From: Candidatus Aenigmatarchaeota archaeon
GTDB taxonomy: Archaea > Aenigmatarchaeota > Aenigmatarchaeia > GW2011-AR5
Length of the DNA stretch: 12,463 nucleotides
Assembly: GCA_016202875.1 (NCBI GenBank)
Contig: JACQNX010000082.1
Span: 1-12,463 of the forward strand
Direction: 5' to 3'
Below the pieces are notes generated by a model. The model saw only the letters and a list, made by a program, of their open reading frames with translations. It searched no databases and was not told where the DNA came from. Below, one piece after another: positions 1-5,453 of the stretch. The position numbers and the translations under genes are program-made. Each line of letters opens with the position of its first letter. The first letter of the stretch is position 1.

Positions 1-89
1 ACGTTATCCAGAGCAAGGGCGGCGGCGCAGGAAAAGGCATGCCTCCCGGAATGGGCGGCGACATGGGCAACGGAGATTATGGGGAATAA
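1..89 (+). CDS. Thermosome subunit (group II chaperonin), C-terminal end only
   Basis: Partial gene: only the last 28 codons and the TAA stop (87-89) are inside the window; the reading frame begins at base 3. The visible residues start VIQSKGGGAGKG, continue with Gly/Met/Pro-rich sequence and end GNGDYGE. Archaeal thermosome subunits end with an IDDVI-type strand followed by a flexible Gly/Met-rich tail that points into the folding chamber, and this matches both parts. The thermosome is a cytoplasmic ATP-driven protein-folding ring. A DnaK tail is also Gly-rich, but lacks the DVI-SKGG lead-in and usually ends in an acidic EEVD/FEEV-like motif, so it is less likely. The call rests on a short tail only. 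Confidence 0.75.
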   Translation, partial: VIQSKGGGAGKGMPPGMGGDMGNGDYGE

Positions 90-131
90 ATTATGCTCGG
101 AAATGATTATCTCTAAATTGAAAGAAGTGAA

Positions 132-386
132 TTGCATGCCAACCGAAACTCAGACTACAGTTGCATTTCCTGGATTCGCATACCGAGGATTTTGAAACCG
201 TCTGGCGAAATTGAGAAAATTGTTTGGCTGACATCAAAGGATATAGAAAATGTTGCGCCTGTTGATGTCCTTATCATGACTGACCTGAAAGAGGAGAATC
301 TCATTGACTGACAGTCTATTGAGCATTTAGGCTTTGGCATAGTGAGTTTACGTGAAAAATCTTTTTATAGCGGCTTAGACAAATAG
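132..386 (+). pseudogene. Probable decayed small gene (in-frame TGA), unknown function
   Basis: Between the thermosome and pilus genes one frame reads like protein over most of the gap. From a TTG at 132 it runs to TGA at 309-311, then continues in the same frame to TAG at 384-386. The part before the stop includes GEIEKIVWLTSKDIEN and VDVLIMTDLKEENLID; after it comes QSIEHLGFGIVSLREK. Strand/helix alternation and codon choice resemble the neighbouring genes on both sides of the stop. TGA is a normal stop elsewhere in the window (for example at 4471-4473 and 6381-6383), so recoding to Trp is unlikely. An ATG at 136 opens another frame (MPTETQTTVAFPGFAYRGF, stop 193-195), so a frameshift near 190 may also have occurred. 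Alternatives are an intact 59-residue gene at 132-311 or chance. I recognise no family. The rest of 90-399 shows only a promoter-like stretch before 400. Confidence 0.3.
361..370 (+). promoter_or_regulatory. Candidate TATA box upstream of the coiled-coil gene
   Basis: The stretch CTTTTTATAG lies about 33 bases before the ATG at 400. An archaeal TATA box centred 26-27 bases before the transcript start would place initiation near 394, giving a leader of only a few bases. This would be the first promoter of the pilus locus. It is found by motif and spacing only. Confidence 0.35.
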
Positions 387-399
387 TTTCTAGATTTGT
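379..399 (+). promoter_or_regulatory. Inverted repeat abutting the start codon of the coiled-coil gene
   Basis: ACAAAT (379-384) and ATTTGT (394-399) are perfect inverted 6-bp arms with a 9-base spacer, and the right arm touches the ATG at 400. Position over the presumed transcript start fits an operator or a small hairpin at the start codon. Arms this short and AT-rich can arise by chance. Confidence 0.25.
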
Positions 400-819
400 A
401 TGGTAGAAGAAGAATACGAACTGGTGCCGCTGAGCCCCATAAGACGGATGGAAAAGCGTTTAGAGAGGCTGGAAAAGGCGGGGACAGGCACTGAGATGAT
501 AAAAGAGCTTATTGAAGTCGTCAAGACAAACCAGCAGATCGTGGATGATGTTGTAAGGATAAATTCTGATATGATTAAGCGCGTCTCTGAATTGTCACAG
601 ACTGTGGACAAGGTCGCAAATAAGATTGATGAGTTTATCAGCAGGATAGAGGTTTCAGAGGGGCAGGTGCCCCAAGCACAAGAGCAAAACACAGAGCTCC
701 AGGCAAAGATAGACAGGCTTGAAAATAGAATAAATTCCATGATAACAGCAGCAAACCAGAGAAAGACTGCTCCAGCACGACCTATGATGGTAAGAAGGCC
801 CCTGGCGCCGAGAATATAG
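400..819 (+). CDS. Small coiled-coil protein at the head of the pilus locus
   Basis: A 139-residue soluble protein with no signal peptide or membrane segment. It begins with a Pro-containing head, YELVPLSPIRRMEKRLERLE (residues 6-25), followed by a long heptad-rich helix to about residue 125 (alternating Ile/Leu/Val and Glu/Lys, for example IDEFISRIEV and IDRLENRINSM), and ends in a basic Pro/Arg tail. I recall a similar YELVP-SP-RR head in hypothetical proteins of DPANN archaea near type IV pilus genes, but cannot verify this. Archaellum loci also encode small coiled-coil cytoplasmic partners of the motor (FlaC/FlaD), so an adaptor or motor-associated role is inferred from context, not homology. 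It has its own promoter-like sequence and is followed by 80 non-coding bases before the first pilin gene. Confidence 0.8.
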   Translation: MVEEEYELVPLSPIRRMEKRLERLEKAGTGTEMIKELIEVVKTNQQIVDDVVRINSDMIKRVSELSQTVDKVANKIDEFISRIEVSEGQVPQAQEQNTELQAKIDRLENRINSMITAANQRKTAPARPMMVRRPLAPRI

Positions 820-867
820 TTTTCTAGCTCTTGATTTTTGAATACAGTCCCTGCGCAAGACAAAAAA

Positions 868-877
868 AGTTTAAGTA
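868..877 (+). promoter_or_regulatory. TATA-like box for the first pilin gene
   Basis: AGTTTAAGTA follows an A-rich stretch (AAAAAAAG, a possible BRE) and is centred about 27 bases before the ATG at 900. That is the archaeal spacing between TATA box and transcript start, so the mRNA would be leaderless. No Shine-Dalgarno sequence precedes the ATG, which agrees. Confidence 0.5.
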
Positions 878-899
878 GGGGTTTTAACAAAGAGACTAT

Positions 900-1502
900 A
901 TGCACCGGAAAGGCCAGGAAGCTGTTTCTCTATTATTGATGTCAGGCATACTTATCGGAGTGGTTGGTTCTGTATATTTCTGGGGTGTGCCTCTTATCCA
1001 GAAGAGCAGGGATGCGCAGCTATTGGAAAATGCCGAGGCGCTCATGCTTCTCATAGACCAGAAAATCAAGACAGTGGCAGCTAGCGGTGGCAGGGAAACC
1101 ATAAAGATAGTGGAGCCCGGCACACTCAGGCTCATTGGAGGAAAAATATCTTACAACATTTCAACTGACGGCACAATATACGCTATTGATGCAAGCATAC
1201 CACTTGGCAAGACAGGAAACTGCGATGATACAAAACAGGGTGTCCTTGGCCAAGACGATTCCTCTGTGCTCTGTGTGGTAAGCAATCAGATCAGCAGTGC
1301 GAAATACCAAAATACATACACCTTGTCCTACAGAAATCTCACTTCAGGCCTAAAAATATTCAGAATAGTGCTCATCGGGCCCGTCGCAGCTGGAGGGGCG
1401 GAGAGCTCCATTATAATAGAGAATGCTGGCGTGATTGAGGCCACAGAAAACGGCAAACAGGTTGTAACAGTCAATATAGACATAAAAATACAGAGAGCTT
1501 AA
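900..1502 (+). CDS. Class III prepilin-like protein (pilin 1)
   Basis: A 200-residue secreted filament subunit candidate. The N-terminus MHRKGQEAVSLLLMSG has a short basic leader ending KG|Q (residues 4-6) followed directly by a hydrophobic helix to about residue 33. This is the class III signal of archaellins and archaeal type IV pilins, cleaved after Gly by a FlaK/PibD/EppA-type peptidase. The rest is a beta-rich extracellular head. Two cysteines, C108 and C125, could form a disulfide. The next gene, of the same length, has the same layout (KGQ, hydrophobic helix, GG-K/R near residue 63, IPL, Cys pair, NAGV/NKGV-E-T near the C-terminus), so the two look like diverged duplicates. A TATA-like box at -27 suggests separate leaderless transcription. 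The pilin-like call is firm; whether it is a major or minor subunit cannot be seen. Confidence 0.85.
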   Translation: MHRKGQEAVSLLLMSGILIGVVGSVYFWGVPLIQKSRDAQLLENAEALMLLIDQKIKTVAASGGRETIKIVEPGTLRLIGGKISYNISTDGTIYAIDASIPLGKTGNCDDTKQGVLGQDDSSVLCVVSNQISSAKYQNTYTLSYRNLTSGLKIFRIVLIGPVAAGGAESSIIIENAGVIEATENGKQVVTVNIDIKIQRA

Positions 1503-1506
1503 GCGA

Positions 1507-1522
1507 TTTCAAGTACTTGAAA
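1507..1522. promoter_or_regulatory. 16-bp perfect palindrome, candidate operator
   Basis: TTTCAAGTACTTGAAA is a perfect palindrome of eight bases per half with no spacer. It begins four bases after the stop of pilin 1 and ends ten bases before the TATA-like box of pilin 2 (1532-1541). A position just upstream of BRE/TATA is typical of activator or repressor sites for dimeric archaeal regulators. A stem with almost no loop, and no T-run after it, makes an RNA terminator less likely. Confidence 0.45.
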
Positions 1523-1531
1523 GAAAACAAT

Positions 1532-1541
1532 CTTAATAAAC
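1532..1541 (+). promoter_or_regulatory. TATA-like box for the second pilin gene
   Basis: CTTAATAAAC is centred about 27 bases before the ATG at 1564 and is preceded by purine-rich GAAAAC, a possible BRE. The spacing again predicts a leaderless transcript; there is no Shine-Dalgarno site. The palindrome at 1507-1522 lies just upstream. Confidence 0.5.
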
Positions 1542-1563
1542 AACAACCGAACTATTACTTACA

Positions 1564-2166
1564 ATGAAAGGGCAGAATGAGGTTCTGGTACTGATCATGA
1601 TAACTGGCATACTTTTTGCCGTTATTGCGGCTGTATGGCTGTGGGCAACGCCCATTATTGAAAGGAACAAGGAAATTTCGTTCCTCAGGTCAACAGAAGA
1701 TTTTACAAAAGATCTGGCAAATGAGATCAAGCTTGTGGCAAAAAATGGCGGCAAAGCAGAATTAAGGGCCAATGCCCTAAGCCCAAAAACTACCATCCTC
1801 CTCAATGTGAGTGATATACAAATATTTACTATCACTCAGGATACTATCTATGAAAAAAATTTTGAGATACCGTTAAAAGAGATGGCTTGCGGGACAACTG
1901 CGGCAATATGGGGACTCAATGATTCGGATGTTATATGTATTCTGAGCGTTCCTATAGGGAAGGATAATGTAAGAACGCGCTTTTCTATTAATTTCATACA
2001 GCTTAATGCCGGAACAACAAGGGCCTACAAAATTACATTACTGCCACTAACACAGATAAGCAGTCTGGAAAAGGCCTCGGTACTGCTGGAGAACAAAGGA
2101 GTTCAAGAAACTACAGCCGACGGCAGAACACTAATAAGCACACTAATCGCAATTAATATCGTGTAA
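1564..2166 (+). CDS. Class III prepilin-like protein (pilin 2)
   Basis: A 200-residue protein starting MKGQNEVLVLIMITGIL: the KG|Q cleavage site is at residues 2-4 and the hydrophobic assembly helix runs to about residue 30. The leader is minimal. The head is beta-rich, with C109 and C125 (C108 and C125 in pilin 1), and shares the IPL and N-x-GV-E-T signatures with it, so the two genes appear paralogous. It would be inserted in the membrane, cleaved, and assembled into a surface filament by the ATPase and platform encoded downstream. The ATG is supported by the TATA-like box at -27 and by the immediate KGQ motif. It is followed after nine bases by pilin 3 and is probably transcribed with it. 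Confidence 0.85.
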   Translation: MKGQNEVLVLIMITGILFAVIAAVWLWATPIIERNKEISFLRSTEDFTKDLANEIKLVAKNGGKAELRANALSPKTTILLNVSDIQIFTITQDTIYEKNFEIPLKEMACGTTAAIWGLNDSDVICILSVPIGKDNVRTRFSINFIQLNAGTTRAYKITLLPLTQISSLEKASVLLENKGVQETTADGRTLISTLIAINIV

Positions 2167-2173
2167 TTACCAA

Positions 2174-2179
2174 AGGTGA
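2174..2179 (+). promoter_or_regulatory. Shine-Dalgarno-like AGGTGA overlapping the GTG start of pilin 3
   Basis: AGGTGA here is the same motif that precedes top6B (9553-9558). At top6B it sits four bases before the ATG; here the GTG start (2176) lies inside the motif, and the codon at matching spacing (five bases) is ATC at 2185. This makes the true start of pilin 3 uncertain. Confidence 0.45.
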
Positions 2180-2607
2180 ATCGTATCAAAGGACAGTACA
2201 GGATAATAGTGGAAATCATGCTGTTTGGTCTAGGCGTGGCAATAACAGGCTTTGTGCTTTTGAGCTTTCAGGACCTGCAAAAAAATGCAGACGAGATTGC
2301 TATAAAAGACCAGATGAGCACTGTGCTAAATACTGCGATAAATGCCGTGGTAAAGGCATCACTGACGAATAATGCAATAATACGGCTGGATATTCCGGTT
2401 TCTGTTTCTGGGCGGACGTACAAGCTGTTCGTAGAGAATGACAAAAATCTGACTGCAATAGACTTAACAGACACTACGATTAATGTCAGCAGAGAAATTT
2501 TTAATATAGATGAACCTAATAATAGAGTAACTGGAGACGTTGTGAGCAGTGCCGGTGTTGCAGAAATAAGCTATAGCGGCAGCAAAATAATAATACAGAG
2601 AGGCTAA
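2176..2607 (+). CDS. Class III prepilin-like protein (pilin 3), GTG start
   Basis: A 143-residue pilin-like protein, shorter than pilins 1 and 2. Reading from GTG at 2176 it begins MNRIKGQYRIIVEIMLFG, with KG|Q at residues 5-7 and a hydrophobic helix to about residue 30, followed by FQDLQKNADEIA and a compact beta-rich head with no cysteine. A minor or tip subunit is plausible. The gap to pilin 2 is nine bases and to the ATPase three bases, so it is part of one transcript with the motor. The start is awkward: the GTG lies inside an AGGTGA motif. ATC at 2185 would give (M)KGQ, identical to the pilin 2 N-terminus; GTG remains the conventional choice. Confidence 0.8.
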   Translation: MNRIKGQYRIIVEIMLFGLGVAITGFVLLSFQDLQKNADEIAIKDQMSTVLNTAINAVVKASLTNNAIIRLDIPVSVSGRTYKLFVENDKNLTAIDLTDTTINVSREIFNIDEPNNRVTGDVVSSAGVAEISYSGSKIIIQRG

Positions 2608-2610
2608 TTT

Positions 2611-4473
2611 ATGGACGATTATGTGACTGTAAACTTCAAGACAGCAGCAGGGTACAAAAAAATCAGAATAAAGAAGCCCGTTCCTGAAAAGGGGAAAACC
2701 TATCCTATCAAGACCGGGGCTATTGGCTGGCAAGGCGAAGGTGTGCCTTTCGGGATTAGTGGCTGGCAGGTTCAGGGTGGTGTACCCTTTGGAGCTATGC
2801 AGCAAATGGCTGCACCTACGGCCACCATGCAGCAGAGCACTTTTCAAACAAAAGTCGCTGGACTGCAAATCCTAGGAAGTTCGTTTACTGGCGAAGATAG
2901 AATTGACGTGCAAGTGAACGGCATAGATATTCCGGACGTTCCTTTCGAAATGAAGACTCTGGAGACATTTGATGAAGAGAGCCTTAAGAAAATAAATTTA
3001 AAGTATCCGCTGATTCCCAGAAACCCCAAGCAGGGTGAACGCGTGCTGGCATACGCGCACATATTCTACAGTCCTAAAATAAACGAACCTGTTTATCTTG
3101 TAGTGGAGCCAAAAATAGATGAAAAAGACATGCAGCTTCTCGGCGAAATCAAGGAATACATACAGGAAAAACTTGATATTAACTTTGCCCAATTAACAAG
3201 AAATGATGCAATAAAATATATCATTGTCCTTCTGGAGAGGGCTTTTGACTACTACAAAATAAAAGAAAAGACTGCCAAAAAGGATGTTTTCAAATACTAT
3301 GTCCTGAGAGATTTTATTGGCCTGGGAAAAATAGAACCATTCATGCAGGACAGACAGATAGAAGACATATCCTGCGACGGTATGAACATACCGATATATA
3401 TTTACCACAGAGACCCGAAATTAGGCTCGCTCAGGACGAACATCAAGTTCGGTGATAAGGATGAACTGGACACATTCGTGAACAAGCTCTCTGAGCGCTG
3501 CGGAAAAAGCATATCTGTCGCAAGGCCACTGCTAGATGGCTCGCTCCCTGACGGGTCACGAGTACAGTCAACATTGGGCAGTGATATTGCAAGGCATGGA
3601 AGCAATTTTACCATAAGAATGTTCACTGAAAAACCGATGACACCTATAGACATAATAAATTTCGGCACATGCGATCTGAAAATGATGGCGTACTATTGGT
3701 TTCTCGTAGAAAACGGGTTTTCTGTGCTCATCGCAGGCGGCACCGCTTCTGGGAAAACTTCACTATTAAATGTGCTGTCGCTTTTCATAAAGCCACAGAT
3801 GAAAATCGTAAGTATTGAGGATACGGCTGAAATCAGGATACCGCATGCCCACTGGGTGCCTGAAGTGGCAAGAACGCCTATAGCTGAAGAAGGCAAAGTT
3901 GATCTTTTTGAATTGCTGAGAGAATCGCTTAGACAAAGACCTGACTACATTATTGTAGGTGAGGTGAGAGGCAAAGAAGCTTATGTACTGTTCCAGCAGA
4001 TGGCAACAGGGCATCCTGGCTTGTCGACTATTCATGCTGAAAACTTCCAGAAACTCATGGACAGACTGACATCGCCGCCAATATCTTTGCCGCCAAGCCT
4101 CATACAAAATCTGGATGCCATACTATTTGTCAAAAGAGTAAAACAGGGAAGAAGATACGTGAGGAAAGTTTTCGGGACATCAGAAGTCTTGGGATACGAC
4201 AGTAAAAATGGCATTCCGCTTGCCAATGAAGTTTTCAAGTGGGATGCGTTCGCGAACAAATTTAAAATATCCAACAAGAGTGGTCTTTTGAAGAAAATAG
4301 CCGACAACACAGGGACGTCGGCTGCTGACATGCAGGAAGAAATAAGAAAACGGGCAGCTGTTCTTGAGTGGCTCTTAAACCAAAAAATAACAGATTATAG
4401 AAAAGTCGCATCTGTTATAAACCTGTTTTATATGTCGCCAGACTTTCTCCTGCAAAGGATAGGGCACGTATGA
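2611..4473 (+). CDS. Type II/IV secretion ATPase (FlaI/TadA/PilT-VirB11 family), pilus motor
   Basis: A 620-residue cytoplasmic hexameric ATPase that powers pilin assembly. The C-terminal core has the family's motifs in order: Walker A GGTASGKT (376-383), Asp box EDTAEIR (403-409), Walker B region PDYIIVGEVRG (444-454) and His box GHPGLSTIHAE (467-477). The N-terminal region is longer than in a bare core: residues 1-100 contain a Gly-rich linker with two copies of a GWQ...GVPFG motif (39-48 and 51-61), followed by an alpha/beta N-domain (about 150-340). A GAGAGG Shine-Dalgarno-like sequence seven bases before the ATG supports the start. The stop overlaps the next start (ATGA at 4470-4473), coupling translation to the platform protein. 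Among homologues it is closest in layout to archaeal FlaI/pilus ATPases; substrate filament identity is inferred from the surrounding pilin genes. Confidence 0.93.
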   Translation: MDDYVTVNFKTAAGYKKIRIKKPVPEKGKTYPIKTGAIGWQGEGVPFGISGWQVQGGVPFGAMQQMAAPTATMQQSTFQTKVAGLQILGSSFTGEDRIDVQVNGIDIPDVPFEMKTLETFDEESLKKINLKYPLIPRNPKQGERVLAYAHIFYSPKINEPVYLVVEPKIDEKDMQLLGEIKEYIQEKLDINFAQLTRNDAIKYIIVLLERAFDYYKIKEKTAKKDVFKYYVLRDFIGLGKIEPFMQDRQIEDISCDGMNIPIYIYHRDPKLGSLRTNIKFGDKDELDTFVNKLSERCGKSISVARPLLDGSLPDGSRVQSTLGSDIARHGSNFTIRMFTEKPMTPIDIINFGTCDLKMMAYYWFLVENGFSVLIAGGTASGKTSLLNVLSLFIKPQMKIVSIEDTAEIRIPHAHWVPEVARTPIAEEGKVDLFELLRESLRQRPDYIIVGEVRGKEAYVLFQQMATGHPGLSTIHAENFQKLMDRLTSPPISLPPSLIQNLDAILFVKRVKQGRRYVRKVFGTSEVLGYDSKNGIPLANEVFKWDAFANKFKISNKSGLLKKIADNTGTSAADMQEEIRKRAAVLEWLLNQKITDYRKVASVINLFYMSPDFLLQRIGHV

Positions 4474-5327
4474 GCTATGTTTCTGTTGCATACAAACTTT
4501 TTGGGGGCGTAGGCCGTTCAATTAGAGGCTCTTTTCTTGACGTGAGGGATAACCTGCACAAAGCCAGCATAGCCTACACAATAGAGGAATATATTTCTAT
4601 GGCGCTGTTCACAGTCATGCTCACATTTGTACTAGAGACGATAATGCTTTCTTTTATTTTCGGGCTGATAATAGAGCCCATCGCTGCTGTGATGCTTGCA
4701 TCCACACTTGCTGCAACACTTTCTGGTGCACTATTCTTCTTCTTTTATACATATCCTGGGACCCTTGTGAAGCACAGAAGAGGCCAGATAAGAAAGGTCC
4801 TGCCATTTGCATCATCGTACCTCGCAACAATAGCGAGTTCCAAGATTTCTCCGCTGCTGATGTTCAAAACGCTGAGCGGATTCAAAGAGTATGGTTATAT
4901 TGCAAAAGAGTCTGAACAGATTGTCAAGGGTGTGGAAATTTTCGGGATGAATGTCTCAACAGCCATCAAGAAAGAGGCGAAGCGCACGCCGTCCAAGGAG
5001 TTTGCAGAGCTTCTCTGGGGAATAAACAGCATGCTGACATCGGGCGGCGATCTTGCTGATTTCCTGCGCGACAAAAGCGAGTCCTTTATGTCTGACTACA
5101 GAAGGCGCATACGGAAGTACTCGCAGGACCTGTCGCTCTATGTAGAGATCTATCTTACTCTCATAATAACAGGCTCGATATTTTTTATTGTGCTTTCTTC
5201 TGTGATTTCCACACTGGCAGGAGGAGCTAGTACAATACTGATCCAAAGCTTCATTGTCTTCCTACTTTTGCCCATGCTCTCCATAGGCTTTATAGTTCTG
5301 ATAAAATCGTCTTCGCCGCTTGAATAA
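4470..5327 (+). CDS. T2SSF/FlaJ-type membrane platform protein, N-terminal half
   Basis: A 285-residue multi-spanning membrane protein. Hydrophobic segments lie at about 38-66 and 68-93; a cytoplasmic T2SSF domain follows (about 100-215, with FASSYLATIASSK, RTPSKEFAELLWG and TSGGDLADFL). Two more membrane segments lie at about 223-247 and 252-278, ending FIVLIKSSSPLE. This is the pattern of the first half of FlaJ/TadC-type platform proteins, which anchor the ATPase and pass pilins to the filament. Full FlaJ has two T2SSF repeats in one chain of about 550 residues; here the second repeat is in the gene at 5454. The start overlaps the ATPase stop by four bases, with AAGGAT upstream as a likely ribosome site. 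Confidence 0.9.
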   Translation: MSYVSVAYKLFGGVGRSIRGSFLDVRDNLHKASIAYTIEEYISMALFTVMLTFVLETIMLSFIFGLIIEPIAAVMLASTLAATLSGALFFFFYTYPGTLVKHRRGQIRKVLPFASSYLATIASSKISPLLMFKTLSGFKEYGYIAKESEQIVKGVEIFGMNVSTAIKKEAKRTPSKEFAELLWGINSMLTSGGDLADFLRDKSESFMSDYRRRIRKYSQDLSLYVEIYLTLIITGSIFFIVLSSVISTLAGGASTILIQSFIVFLLLPMLSIGFIVLIKSSSPLE

Positions 5328-5360
5328 GTTGGATGAAGAACAACAACATGATGTGAACTG

Positions 5361-5380
5361 CCCCTAGCTACCGCAAGGGG
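5361..5380. repeat. Hairpin CCCCT-loop-AGGGG, possible IS200/IS605 end relic
   Basis: CCCCT (5361-5365) and AGGGG (5376-5380) form a 5-bp GC-rich stem with a 10-base loop, flanked by GAACTG and ACTTCTCGG. Ends of archaeal IS200/IS605-family elements often show a hairpin followed by a CTTCTC-like sequence, so this may be a transposon-end relic or a solo palindromic element. No transposase or TnpB frame is present in the 126-base gap. The alternative is a hairpin affecting mRNA stability or termination between the platform halves; no T-run follows it. Confidence 0.3.
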
Positions 5381-5453
5381 ACTTCTCGGCAACAAAGTTA
5401 AAAACAATGATAATAAAAACTATTAGAGTAAGATAGTAATTGGGTTGTAATTT

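Noticed and set aside
255..311. Possible box C/D guide RNA (TGATGT and CTGA motifs)
   Set aside because: The C box is off consensus, no clear D'/C' arrangement is seen, and the bases fit the coding-like frame better.
155..340. 61-codon minus-strand frame in the gap after the thermosome gene
   Set aside because: Ser-rich shadow composition; the + strand frame over the same bases reads more like real protein.
390..905. 171-codon open frame on the minus strand opposite the coiled-coil gene
   Set aside because: Ser-rich sequence typical of an antisense shadow; the + strand frame has a clear coiled coil and a promoter.
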